64,000 nucleotides of DNA, from assembly GCF_901709675.1 (NCBI RefSeq), contig NC_051088.1, positions 24,339,193 to 24,403,192 on the forward strand. The letters are read 5' to 3'. Both the position numbers and the translations under genes were made by a program. A model generated the notes under the pieces. It saw only the letters and a program-made list of their open reading frames with translations, did no database searches and was not told the DNA's origin. The stretch is from Syngnathus acus. Taxonomy: Eukaryota; Chordata; Actinopteri; Syngnathiformes; Syngnathidae. Positions 11,551-27,709 of this stretch are shown piece after piece; the stretch's first letter is position 1; every line of letters starts with the position of its first letter.

Positions 11551-12520
11551 AGCATTGGCCGTCAATCGCGTTAGGGAGTTACATCAACATTGCACATCAA
11601 AATTAATCTGTGTGTGTGTGTGTCGATGGGCCCTTTTTGTGTGCTGATGACACAAGTGGAGTGATCCTGTGGTGTGTACCTTAGTTTTAGTAAGGGAACT
11701 CTCTCTCATACATCTAGTACACCGAGCGCACAAACATTTCTCTAGATCTGCGTGGCCCTTTTTCTTGGCTTGACTGGAATCGGCTACAGACAAAATATCG
11801 AGTGTGTAAATATATTTAAGGAGTCATCTGTAGCAGATTTCCAGCGTAATCCCCAATGAGCCATGTTTGATACAAATTGTATCAGGTCGCCCATGTGATG
11901 CAGTATGATCACTTGTCGTCACACTCTTGATGTATGTAGTAAATATGTTCCAGCTACTATTGTGGAAAAATCCTGTGGCAGTTTGGGGCCTACTTTGTTT
12001 AGGTTTGTGAGCTGCTTTGGGGAGGTTTGGTTCAGGACTGCTTCTTTTTTTTTTTTGCAGCATCTCTGTGTCAAAATGAAATGAGGAAATCCAGCTTTGT
12101 GGAGCGAGCACAGTCTTTCTTGACCAATGTGGAGGGTTGAGATTTTTTATTTTTTTTTGCAGCTGGTTGACCTGACCCGGGATGCTGTTGAATAGAAGCA
12201 AATCCGAAAATGTGTGTAACAATGAAGCGCCTTCACTCGGGCCTGCTGGCACCGTGTGTCAGCGTGGCACCCGAGGGTGGGCCCAAAGTAATGCCTCTTG
12301 GTGGCATCGTGCTTACGACACATCCGATACTCTGAACTATGTTCAGCTAACTGTTGTTTTTCCCGCGCCTTTTTGATTCACCCATGTGTTTTTGTGCCGA
12401 CTTGATTCAGCAACATTCAAAGTGACTCCAACGACTCTGTCAGGATTTTACGATTGTAACTGTAGCTGGGATTGATCGTCTAAGAGTACCACCATGAAAT
12501 AAAATGGTCAGTGTTCTTAG
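11551..12520 (+). other. 3' UTR of zc3h12c
   Basis: Follows the TGA at 11548-11550 and ends near an AATAAA at 12498-12503. It contains a GT run (about 11610-11623) and a T/A-rich last third. Regnase transcripts are often self-regulated through 3' UTR stem-loops. I did not find a stem-loop here that I would stand behind. Confidence 0.6.
12498..12503 (+). terminator. Polyadenylation signal AATAAA (zc3h12c)
   Basis: A canonical hexamer in ATGAAATAAAATGG context with a GTGTTC-rich downstream stretch. It lies about 950 bp after the stop and about 400 bp before the NXPE start codon, so the two genes are tightly spaced in tandem. Confidence 0.6.
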
Positions 12521-12905
12521 TATGTAGCAATTTATTTATTTAGAAATACTTTCAGATTAAAATCTTTTTTTTTTCAGTTTCACATCTTATTTTTCTTTTT
12601 TCACTTTCATGTCGTTCGACCACATTTCAAATGTGTTTTTCAAGTTTCACCCAATGTCACCTGGGGCAGAGAGAAACGTGGCGGTGGAATCATGAGTGAC
12701 AGATGAACAAAGTAGTTTCTGGGAACGTATAGGAATTTAAACGACACATATAGACCATATTTAGAATATCCGTAGCAATAGGATAGATGGCTGTGACAAG
12801 GTTGCATTTAAAACTTCCTGGGTGGGGCCAGTGAGTCATTGAAATAAAGACGCCGTGATGATCTAGGGCAGTGACAGGTTTACCTGTCATCAACTCAGAG
12901 TTAAC
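12521..12905 (+). promoter_or_regulatory. Short intergenic gap, probable NXPE promoter/5' UTR
   Basis: Only about 385 bp separate the zc3h12c polyadenylation signal from the NXPE start codon, so the NXPE promoter or an upstream acceptor must lie here, or the first exon lies further upstream. No TATA box or CpG island is evident. Confidence 0.35.
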
Positions 12906-15900
12906 ATGTCCCTAAATGACTGGAAGTGGATCTTCATTGTTCTAACCCTGTTTGGACTCATTGTTCTGCTGCGCAACATCATCACTGAGGAGGTGAGAGA
13001 AGTTTTGTTCTTTTTTTTCGTAATGATCATTTCTTTCTCCTTTTTTTGTACATGTAGAACACCCTAGTGGGATTATCAAATCGTGAACCTTTCTTTTTTT
13101 GTGAAGTGTACGTTTGTCGCAGGAAAAGTTATAAAAGGGAAGCTAAAGTCGTTTTGTCAAAATGAAGCAGTTTTCACCAAGAATTCTAAGCATATATGTT
13201 TACATATTTAATTTTGCCACTTGATGTATACAGAAGGCATAAGCATGCAACAAACGCTGCAACAATACAGAGATTTGTTAAAATGTTGTATAGTGCAAGA
13301 TTCATTTGATTATTTCTTTATTTGTTGTACGAAGTTCATCTTGTTTTTCCTTTTTAATCACTTCACTGGTTCTTTTATATCAAACAAATTATTTTAGGTG
13401 CATTACCTGACATGTTTCGGCGGGGCGGAAGAACCCGCCGAAACATGTCAGGTAATGCACCTAAAATAATTTGATATTTCTTTATTTATTTTGATTTTAC
13501 CTGGAATTTTTTTTAAATCTTATGTGCATAAGAGGACAAAAGGCAAAATGGATGCTAAATTTGGAAAAGCAATGCTAAGTGTTCTTCAACTGTTGTGTGA
13601 GTAGGAGTGTGTGTTGGTTAAGCACCCCAGGCATCCAACCCAAATAGTTTCACAAAACTCGCACGTTGCATTTCAAACTACAATTTTTTTGCATTTTAGA
13701 TTAGATTAAATCACCAAATGATTCCCGGGCGCGGCACCGCTGCTGCTCACTTCGGGGATGGGTTAAATGCAGAGACAAATTTCACCACACCCAGACGTGT
13801 GTGTGACCATCATTGGGTCTTTACCTTTTTTTTTTTTTATAGAACTTTATTTATCCCACAGTAGGGACATTTTCTTGTAACAGCCCTACGGAAGAGGATT
13901 AGGGCCAGTGAAGAAGAAAAAAACGAGGGGTGAAAGTCAGAATTCCGACTTTAAAGTCAGAATTCTGACTTTATTCTCAGAATTCCCACTTTCTGACTTC
14001 AAAGTCAGAATTCTGACTTTATTCTCAGAATTCTGACTTTAAAGTCGGAATTCTGACTTTAAAGTCTGAGAATAAAGTCAGACTTTAAAGTCAGAAGGAA
14101 TTCTGACTTTAAAGTCAGAATTCTGACTTTATTCTCAGAATTCCGACTTTAAAGTCAGAATTCCGACTTTAAAGTCAGAATTCTGAGAATAAAGTCAGAA
14201 TTCTGAGAAAAAAAGTCAGAATCCTGTCACCCCTCGTTTTGTTTTGCTTCACTGGCCCTAATCCTCTTCCGTAATACGAACAGCATTGTACAAGAGTGCA
14301 ATAATTTCCTCGGTAAACTGCAAGCCATTTGATCACATTCTACTGCTCGCTGGCAACCGCATGTTGCAGTGGAACAAGTCTGTCGGGCCAATGCGGGAAA
14401 TGGAAGCGCATTGGAAGTGGCGTCAAGCAGTGGACAAACTTGTGAGACTGGATGAGTCTACAAAAATAGATCATAGTGCTGTCTTGTCTTCTTTGTCTGT
14501 TATAAATGCTACTTAATTGCTAACTGATTTGTTCTTGTTGTTGTTGAGGAATGCTCTCTATTATTTGATCCATCTTTTTTGGATACTGTACTCATAAATG
14601 TACATGTGTTCCATTCTTAAATGAAAAACACAAATGTTCAGGCAAAAGACATTCTATTTTCAGGGAAATTAAAATGAAGCTTCTTTGTTCCGTACGATAA
14701 GCCATAGTTAAATGATGACCACATACGTATGCATATTATGTCATCTCTTCAGAACTGGAAGTACTCCGTGGTGTCGGCGGCATTGGACGAGGTCCAGTAT
14801 GGGAACCAGTCATCAAATCTCACGAGAAGCCTCCCAGCGTTTTATCCCAATCACAGCTACTGTCCACATCAGGGTCTGCCAATGTCACTTGAGGAACAGC
14901 TGGAGGAACGTAACCTGTTGGACTCCATCATCTGGCCATATCCACCCTCTGGCTCTGAACTACTCAACCTGTCCCAGACCAGTGACCCAGCCCACAGCCT
15001 GTTCACGATCGTCCCTTCCCAAAAAGACCAGCAATGGCACGTGGGCGACCAGCTGGAAGTGCAGATCCACCTGCACGACTACGAGGGCCGACCCAAGCGT
15101 TACGGCGGCGATTTTCTCTTGGCTCGGTTGCAGTCCCCACACTGCAGAGCGGGTGTGGTCGGCCAGGTGCTGGACCACAAGAACGGAGTTTATTCCGCTC
15201 GATTGCCACTGCTGTGGGAGGGCTCGACTCAAGTCGAGGTCATGATGGTCCACTCGAGCGAGGCTATCGCCGTACTGTGGCGACTGAGGGAGAAACGGCC
15301 CGATCGGGTGTATTTCACCGGCAACTTTCGCCGAGGCCGTCTTTCCGAGACCACAGTTTGCAACATGTGCTTTCTTCTACAAGACAAGGGACCACGGTGC
15401 AACTTCACAGACCTTCAAACCGGCGAGCCGTGGTACTGCTACACGCCCAAAAAGCTCAGCTGCGAAGATAGAATCAGCCATGCCAAGGGAGGCTACCTCA
15501 AAGGCATCATCACCAGCAAGGAAGCTTTGCTCTTTCAGAGGTTTGAACACTCAGTGATAAGTTGAAAAAGATGGATGGATGGATGGATGGATGGACGGAC
15601 GGACGGACGGACGGACGGACGGACGGACGGACGGACGGATGGATGGACGGATGGATGGATGGACGGACGAATGGATGGATAGAGGGACGGATGGATGGAT
15701 GGAATTCAAACTACTTTACTGTCTGTGTCACGTTTTAGATGTGGTGTCAGAAGAATGGCTTTAAAGAATGTGTCTGATATGGTTGGTTGGTCACCTACAA
15801 AATTGTCTGGGTTTGATCTCTGTACCAATCAAATGTATGCTATGCAACCACTTTTTGATCTCAGCGGTGTCAACATCAAAGTTCGCATCAACGCAGCCAC

Positions 15901-16847
15901 AACAGACACCATCGACGTGCTGCCTTCCAGGACAAGTACTGCCGACTCAGTCTAACGATTGACTTTTTAGGCATTGCGATATATTCATGTCATTGCATCC
16001 GTCATTCAGGTGAAGAACGAAAAGAAGATCCCGTGACGTCTGGGTACTACTACCGAGATTTGTGGAGACCTTTTCGCGACCTCCCCATGCGCCCGTTCAA
16101 TCAGGCGTCTGCCATCACTCAATGTTTGACCAACAAGCTGGTCTACTTGTACGGGGACTCCACCATGCGCCAGTGGTACGACTACCTCATCTCTGTGCTT
16201 CCAGGTGATCGTTTGATTTGAATGATGGATGGAAAGAAAGAGGTGCAAAAGTAATGACACTTTCCGCTATTGTATTCTACCTTGCAGAATTGAAAGAATT
16301 CGCGTACAAACCAAAAAGCGTGGGGCCCTTAATGGCGGTGGACAGCACCCGCAACATTCTGGTCCACTACCGCTGCCACGGCCCACCCATCCGCTTCGCC
16401 ACTCTCATGGCCAGCGAGTTGCGCTACATCGCCAACGAGCTGGACGGCCTGACCGGCGGTCCGGACACGGTGGTCGCCATCAGCATCTGGTCCCACTTCA
16501 GCACCTTTCCCGCGGAGGTTTACATGCGACGCCTGAGGCTAATCCGCAAGGCAGTGGTGCGACTCCTGAACCGGTCGCCGGCAACGGCGGTGATTGTCCG
16601 CACGGGCAACCCTCAGATTCAGAGAAATGATATCAGCCTGTACAACAGCGACTGGTTTTCCCTGCAGCTGAACACCGTGCTGCGCTCCATGTTCGAGGGT
16701 CTGGATGTTTTGCTGGTCGATGCCTGGCAGATGTGCGTGGCACACCACGAGCCTCACAACCTTCACCCTCCTCGGCCGATTATCAAGAACATGGTCGACC
16801 TGATGTTGTCCTACGTTTGTCGTAATGGGACCACAAACACTGCGTGA
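12906..16847 (+). CDS. nxpe3: NXPE3-like type II membrane protein
   Basis: Coding exons 12906-12992, 14753-15540, 15865-15935, 16010-16204 and 16288-16847 add up to 1701 nt (566 aa plus TGA). Exon 1 encodes a short cytoplasmic tail and one hydrophobic segment (residues about 8-23), a signal anchor. The rest is lumenal or extracellular, with N-glycosylation sequons (NQS, NHS, NLT, NFT). Exon 2 carries an Ig-like/filamin-like domain ([20 protein letters not shown]), then conserved cysteines (CNMC, RCNFTDL, PWYCY, LSCEDR). The last two exons carry the conserved NXPE C-terminal domain with [24 protein letters not shown] and WSHFSTFP. The GDST motif resembles the GDS/GDSL-type esterase fold of related sugar-acetylation proteins. 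Biochemical function in fish is unknown. Donors of exons 2 (GTTTGA) and 3 (GTACTG) are weak but give the correct protein. Orthology to NXPE3 rather than another NXPE member is likely, not proven. Confidence 0.9.
13385..13473. repeat. 40-bp perfect palindrome in NXPE intron 1
   Basis: Arms 13385-13424 and 13434-13473 are exact inverse complements, with a 9-base spacer (GCGGAAGAA). They include GACATGTTTCGGCGGG and its complement. The similarity continues outward in imperfect form (TATCAAA / TTTGATA). Either a very young foldback MITE or an inverted duplication. Confidence 0.85.
13681..13865. repeat. Fish dispersed repeat fragments in NXPE intron 1
   Basis: GATTCCCGGGCGCGGCACCG, then GGGTTAAATGCAGAGACAAA and TTTCACCACACCCAGACGTG, is the same unit that appears on the opposite strand at 39696-39955. 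It is followed by ACTTTATTTATCCCACAGTAGGGACAT, the usual terminal text of another fish retroelement (recalled). This is a composite of two repeat fragments. Confidence 0.65.
13887..14273. mobile_element. Foldback element with GAATTC-centred palindromic core
   Basis: Terminal inverted repeats of 27 bp (13887-13913, TACGGAAGAGGATTAGGGCC...; 14247-14273) are exact inverses, and the homology extends inward through ACGAGGGGTGA / TCACCCCTCGT. The interior is a run of GACTTTAAAGTCAGAATTCT-type words in both orientations, so it is almost wholly self-complementary. AACAG occurs just outside each end, a possible duplicated target. Non-coding, inside NXPE intron 1. A diverged relative lies at 3725-3933. 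Confidence 0.8.
15571..15702. repeat. GGAT/GGAC tetranucleotide microsatellite
   Basis: About 33 units of ATGG and ACGG type in NXPE intron 2, starting 30 bp after the splice donor. The block of pure GGAC units in the middle (about 15593-15638) is flanked by GGAT units, which shows homogenisation of a point variant by slippage. Confidence 0.95.
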
Positions 16848-17046
16848 TCTTTGTAGATCAAAATCAGGTTGAGAAAGTTGTCATTGAAGCATCAGGGTAA
16901 CCCAACACGTGGTCATGCGTGCGGGCGTCACTGTGTTTTTATCAGACCACCAAATACACGGTTAACTTACAAAAGTTAGGGGAAAAAGTGTGGAAAAACA
17001 AATTTCAGCTTGAAAATAATTTTGCTTCACTTTGGTCATTATTTTG

Positions 17047-17052
17047 AATAAA
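17047..17052 (+). terminator. Polyadenylation signal AATAAA (nxpe3)
   Basis: A canonical hexamer 200 bp after the NXPE stop codon. It lies just before the left target-site duplication of the hAT-type element that begins at 17119. Confidence 0.6.
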
Positions 17053-17118
17053 CTATTTTCACTGACCAGAAGTCACTTTTTATAATTGTTCACGAGCACA
17101 CCGAGATACAATACTGCA

Positions 17119-19865
17119 TAGTGTTGGCTCGTGAGTGAACAATTCGTTCAAAGGAACGAATCTTTTCAGTGAACGAGAGTCCGTTCCGTTCATATGACTT
17201 CAACCAGTAGGTGTCGGTAATGCGCATTTGAAGCTGGTGCCACCTCGCCGAAAAACAAAACGAAGAAGAAAAGGATGTAACTTCCCGTTCACGAACGAGT
17301 CGTGAATTGCATTTCCCGTTCTCCAACTGAACGAGTCAGTGAGCGAGTGATTTGCATTTCCAGTTTATCGCGAGAACGGATCAGTGAGGGAACGAATCTT
17401 TCTCGTTCGCGAACGAATCAATGGGTGAACTGCCTTCCTTCCCGTGCGTGCATCAACGGATCAGTCAGTGAATGTGTTGCGTCTCCCTCCTGGCGTGAAC
17501 TATGTAAGCCAGAATGTCGATTTACGATTTGCCAAGGAAAGAAAGAACCACTCACTGAAACACCATTTCTTTTATGCGCGTTTTCTCCAAGCTAACGGCT
17601 AACTTTATTGCATGAAGGGATGCGCCGTTATGCAACAACGGGGAGATTATGCTTCTCTTTGGGTAATCTTGAGTTTATAACACTTATAGTGGTTTTTAAA
17701 TAACGTGTATGCATACATACGCCTAAATATTGTTATCCAATATATCTACTGCAATTTCACATTAGATTGCTGGTTTGAACTGTACTTTTATTATTATTTT
17801 AATAAACATTTATGTTAAAACTTGTCTGGTGTTTTATTCCTTGTTTTTATACTCGCCAATCAAAACATAAAAATCAGACATTTGGTTGACTGCTTTATAT
17901 AACAATATATAATATGAGTTGGTGTCCCCCCAAATAACAAATGTCGGCATAACAGATTTTTTTTCCAACCTTTTATTCAAACACAAACACATTTTGTATA
18001 ATAACACCATCAACTACAATCCAACAAATAAAAAAATAAAACATCAATGTCGGCATAACGTGTCGGCTGGCATAGCAGCAACGCTGTCTGTCACTCACTC
18101 ATGAATCTTCGCGAACGAACCTGAAAATGGCGGTGTACCTAATAGAGTGTCCGAATGACGTCACAGATCAAACAGCCAATCAGAAAGTGGGGGTGAGGGC
18201 GGGTGTGGCACTTTTCACTTTCATTTAAGCTTTGACCATGATTTTTCCCTAATGAAGGGTCACTTGGAAAACATGTTGGAACGCGGCCCCGAGGACTAGA
18301 GCTTGACACCTGTGACCTTTGACCATAATATTTCCCTAATAAAGTGGCCTGTTATTAGGTACACTTGATAATGGCGGTGTACCTAATGGAGTGTCCGTGT
18401 GATTCCCTCGTTAAGCGCACCTGGGTGAAAAGTTTTAGCTCCTGCAGAACGTGAAAGTGACCAAAACTTTTCACGCAGGTGCGCTTAACGAGGGTCACTT
18501 AGAAAACATGTTGGAACGCGGCCCCGAGGACTAGAGCTTGACACCTGTGACATTTGACCATGATATTTCCCTAATAAAGTGGCCTGTTATTAGGTACACT
18601 TGAAAATGGCGGTGTACCTAATGGAGTGTCCGTGTGATTCCCTCGTTAAGCGCACCTGCGTGAAAAGTTTTAGCTCCTGCGGAACGTGAAAGTGACCAAA
18701 AACTTTTCACGCAGGTGCGCTTAACGAGGGTCACTTGGAAAACATGTTGGAACGCGGCCCCGAGGACTAGAGCTTGACACCTGTGACCTTTGACCATGAC
18801 ATTTCCCAAATAAAGTGGCCTGTTATTAGGTACACTTGAAAATGGCGGTGTACCTAATGCAGTGTCCGTGTGATTCCCTCGTTAAGCGCACCTGCGTGAA
18901 AAGTTTTAGCTCCTGCAGAACGTGAAAGTGGCTAAAACTTTTCACGCAGGTGTTTTTAACGAGGGTAACTTTGGAAAACATATTGGAACGCGGCCCCGAT
19001 GACTAGAGTTTAACACCTGTGCCCTTTGACCATGACATTTCCCTAATAAAGTGGCCTGTTATTAGGTACACTTGAAAATGGCGGTGTACCTAATGGAGTG
19101 TCCGTGTGATTCCCTCGTTAAGCGCACCTGCGTGAAAAGTTTTAGCTCCTGCAGAACGTGAAAGTGGCTAAAACTTTTCACGCAGGTGTTTTTAACGAGG
19201 GTAACTTTGGAAAACATAATGGAACGCGGCCCCGATGACTAGAGTTTGACACCTGTGCCCTTTGACCATGATATTTCCCTAATAAAGTGGCCTGTTATTA
19301 GGTACACTTGAAAATGGCGGTGTACCTAATGGAGTGTCTGTGATTCCCTTGTTAAGTGCACCTGCGTGAAAAGTTTTAGCTCCTGCAGAACGTGAAAGTG
19401 ACCAAAACTTTTCACGCAGGTGCGCTTAACGAGGGTCACTTGGAAAACATGTTGGAACGCGGCCCCGAGGACGAGAGCTTGACACCTGACCTTTGACCAT
19501 GATATTTCCCTAATAAAGTGGCCTGTTATTAGGTACACTTGAAAATGGCGGTGTACCTAATGGAGTGTCCAAGTGACGTCACAGATCAAACAACCAATCA
19601 GAAAGTGGGGGTGAGGGCGGGTGTGGCACTTTTCACTTTCATTTAAGCTTTGACCATGATTTTTCCCTAATGAAGTGGCCTGTTATTAGGAACACCTGAA
19701 AATGGCGGTGTACCTAATAGAGTGTCCGAGTGACGTCACAGATCAAACAGCCAATCAGAAAGTGGGGGTGAGGGCGGGTGTGTTGTTGAACGTTTGAACG
19801 AATTTTTTGAGAGAATTGATTCTAAAGATTCAGTTCACTTAAAAGAACTGTAATGCACATCACTA
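17119..19865. mobile_element. Non-autonomous hAT-type transposon with internal satellite
   Basis: The element begins TAGTGTTGGCTCG and ends GCACATCACTA, so the termini are inverse (TAGTGTTG / TAGTGATG). It is flanked by ATACTGCA (17111-17118) and GTACTGCA (19866-19873), a 7/8-matching 8-bp target-site duplication as expected for hAT transposases. Subterminal GAACGAATC-type words recur on the left (17145-17420) and in diverged form on the right (19790-19850). There is no transposase reading frame. More than half of the element (about 18122-19785) is a tandem array described separately. It sits between the convergent nxpe3 and rdx genes. Confidence 0.75.
18122..19785. repeat. Satellite of about 235-bp units, five with a 32-bp-arm hairpin
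   Basis: Seven to eight units each contain AAATGGCGGTGTACCTAAT at about 18128, 18368, 18604, 18838, 19075, 19312, 19543 and 19696 (spacing 231-240 bp except the last, 153 bp). Two unit types exist. The outer units carry TGACGTCACAGATCAAAC and AGCCAATCAGAAAG. Five inner units instead carry a hairpin (for example arms 18405-18436 and 18463-18494, one mismatch). Every junction holds the inverted pair TTAGGTACAC / GTGTACCTAA, which looks like the ends of a smaller MITE fused head to tail. Confidence 0.9.
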
Positions 19866-19873
19866 GTACTGCA

Positions 19874-20165
19874 CAATTAAGCGCAATACGTTCAATGGCG
19901 AGCGACGTTTTGGAATTTTGAGGATGATTTTAACGCACAAAAGCCGACAGAGGAGGGCGTTGTAAGCCTTACATGTTTGAGCCAGGACGTCGGAGTGTAG
20001 GGAAAAAAAAATCAAAGTAAAAGCAAGTCACATGGAGAAGCGATTTGTACTGTACAGACTTGTATGTTTGTGCACTCCTTTAAATTCTCAACCACATTTA
20101 AATCCGGATTATGACTTCCGGATTTGTGATGACTATTGTTAAAAACTGAGGATAAATTGCAACAA
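19874..20165. other. Short intergenic spacer
   Basis: Unique sequence between the hAT target-site duplication and the inferred 3' end of radixin. Nothing recognisable is seen. Confidence 0.5.
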
Positions 20166-21457
20166 AAGGGCACAAATTTAAAATATTTTATTGGTTATCC
20201 AACACAAACATTTGCATACCATATATCAAATAATCCTAACAGACTGGCTGTGAAATGAATAACAAAAAGAACGGCGGCACACCCGAACAGCTGGTGCCAG
20301 TACATCATACACAAGCTGGTTTAGTTGGACAGGCCAATAACATGAAAGTAACTCAAGTCAACTTGAAAAGTGCCACCGCTCCCATGAAAACGACTGGCAG
20401 GTTTAGGCTTTGTGAATGCAACTCAAAATAAATGGTCCTGGAAGCATATGCTATTTTATTTCCTGCTATGGCAAACACTTTGAACACAAAGGGCAGGTCA
20501 AGTGCTTTTAAAAACACCTCAACTTGAAGCAAACAAACAAACAAAGGAAAAACTCAATCTGCACCAGCTGTCAAGTATAGCGTAACAAACTAGTATTGTG
20601 TTGACAACGATGCAGAACTACAATGCCGCAGTTAATAAAAAAAAAAAAAGTACTTCATTTCGACAGCACAAAGGATAACAAACAGCTTGAAAGAAATCAT
20701 ACAGAAAGTATCAGTTTAAAACTTCCTGAAGTAACAGGTACCCACTTTAGCATACATCAGGATCTACAGCCAATCCTTTGCTAATGTTGCATATTACGGC
20801 TTGTCCACCTCTATATTTGTGGGAGGGCGCCGTCATCAAACCGAGACTGCTTTCCCCGGGCCTCGCGTTCTGCATTTTCATTGACCACCACTTGGGACAC
20901 CTTTCGGAGCTGAGATGCAACGGGCAATTATCTGACCTTCAAGCTGAACGCTTGCCGTGCAACACTTTCCCTTTGACACCTTTGCTACATTCATCCATCC
21001 GACACTTGACATAGTGTGGCTCTTCCCAATCAAATGTGAAAATAATCTAGGCCACTCTAGAAACCTAGTTTGAAACGGAACAAACAAAATACCAACGGAA
21101 CCATTTTAAATTAAATATGAACGACGATATAAACCTTGCGATATTTCTCCTCTGCAGCGCTGGACTAGAAACAAGGCCTTTAGCAATGAAACGAAACAAA
21201 AGCAGCGCCAACAGAACTCGCAGAATAACAAAGACATGGAATCAAAGACGAGACGTGTAGCATTTTAGGGACTGGTGTGAAAAGAACCCATTATGTGTCT
21301 TCTCCCACACATGCTAAGCATCCCACAAGGAGCAACTTTGGCAGACTGACAAGATCAACGTTTGTTGAGGGGGGGGGGGGGGACCGGAGGGGATGTGCAT
21401 GGGGGCTACATCGTATACGTCCATGAGAAAAGCGTGCGGCCATCTTGGGTCTTCTTC
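20166..21457 (-). other. 3' UTR of radixin
   Basis: Reads on the minus strand from the TGA at 21458-21460 to a polyadenylation signal at 20192-20187. It has an A run near 20637-20649 and a G run at 21369-21382 (C-rich in the mRNA). No coding exon is supported here. Confidence 0.65.
20187..20192 (-). terminator. Polyadenylation signal AATAAA (rdx)
   Basis: TTTATT on the + strand is AATAAA on the minus strand, within CCAATAAAATATTT. It is the most distal clear signal before the repeat-filled spacer. Confidence 0.6.
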
Positions 21458-26356
<4,899 letters not shown>

Positions 26357-27349
26357 TGTTGCGTCCTTTCCTCCTTAGGTCAACCAGATGAGAAGATACT
26401 GCTGTCAGAGGATGAGATTACCTCTGTCACAGAACCTGAGAAATGATTAAAGAAACAGTCTTAATGCGGTGTCTTCAAACAACTGAAAAAAAGCCACCCA
26501 ATGTAAATTAGAATGCAATTTAAATGTATTCATTTGATACGGCTGAGCTAAAATGCTGCACCTTTTTCTGTGGCAATATTAAATGATGAGATCATGAACA
26601 AATGTGATGACATTGCTGGAAAGTTGTCAGTGTCTCCAAAACATGATTTATGTGATATTACGCTTGTGATTTTGGTATCGGGGTGTTGCTTTTATTTTCT
26701 GTAATGTGTTGGATCAGTCTATTAAATAGTGAGCATTCACGCACACAACTTTAAGGTCATGCAATGTGTGCGTTACGGAGAAAACCAGCAATTTGTCACA
26801 TGTTCACCTACAAACCTTAAGAGTCACATTTGAGGTGCTACATTTCAAGACACTATCATTAGTGGTAGGGGGAAAAAAAACACGTCACAGAACACACGTG
26901 TAATCGAGTCCACGTAGCATTAAATGACAGACATTTACTGTCGCAGTAAACTCAGTATGAAGTTTCAACATTGTGCGTTAACTTCCACAGACTTACCAAC
27001 TTGTTGCTCGTCAGCAATTGCTACATGTGCTTTTCTTCTCCAGTTCCCGTTTCACAGAAAGCACACCAAAGAAACGCTTGAAGAAAATCAAGTATGTAAC
27101 GCTACGAAATGGAAATTTTCATGAAAGCTTGATGTTGAACCGTGAAAAGGCAACACATTTGCTAGCTCGTGGGCGCAGACTAAATAACGGGACAAGCCAA
27201 ATGGTAGCCTAGGCTGCCACGCGCATGCACGTTAAGTTCAGAAAGGAGGAAAATCATGTCAGTACCCAAAAGTATATCTTATTTCCTTTTCATATATCGA
27301 ACATAACGTTACGTCAAAGTTGAGTATTTCGTCGTTGAAAGAAACTCAC

Positions 27350-27550
27350 CGGGGGGTAGAAGAGTGTTTCTTAAATGACACAAAAGTCTTGCGTCTTTTT
27401 TCGTGGAAAATTACAATCGATGACAATAATCCGCAACGCTTCCTTCTTCGCGTGTGTGTGAGTTGCGTTTCCACAAACAAATTCCCACCGACATAGAAAA
27501 ACCGTTCATGTCTCAACAACCATAAGGCGATTTGAGAGTCTCGAGACTTC
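27350..27550 (-). promoter_or_regulatory. Probable rdx non-coding first exon and promoter
   Basis: On the minus strand a strong donor (CCCCCCG followed by GTGAGTTTC, boundary at 27350/27349) ends a possible first exon about 1 kb upstream of the start codon. Its acceptor would be near 26373, leaving about 17 nt of 5' UTR before ATG. TCTCGAGACTTCCGG at about 27538-27552 and a second CTTCCGG at 27570 (CCGGAAG, ETS-type, on the minus strand) suggest a TATA-less promoter at about 27.5 kb. Confidence 0.5.
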
Positions 27551-27584
27551 CGGAATACACATCAACAGCTTCCGGTAGTAGTTG

Positions 27585-27671
27585 GGATAAATAGATTAAT
27601 AAATAGATAAATGAATAGATAAATAAATAAATAGATAAATAAATAGATAAATTAATAGATAGATTGATGGA

Positions 27672-27702
<31 letters not shown>

Positions 27703-27706
27703 ATAC
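27585..27706. repeat. AATA/GATA tetranucleotide microsatellite
   Basis: Imperfect AAATAGATA units pass into pure AAAT repeats at about 27674-27703. It sits directly upstream of the presumed rdx promoter. Confidence 0.9.
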
Positions 27707-27709
27707 GGA

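Noticed and set aside
18122-19785. CRISPR-like or tandem-gene interpretation of the regular array
   Set aside because: Units are about 235 bp with no short direct repeat/unique spacer pattern and lie inside a eukaryotic transposon between vertebrate genes. Short minus-strand frames repeated in it are satellite artefacts.
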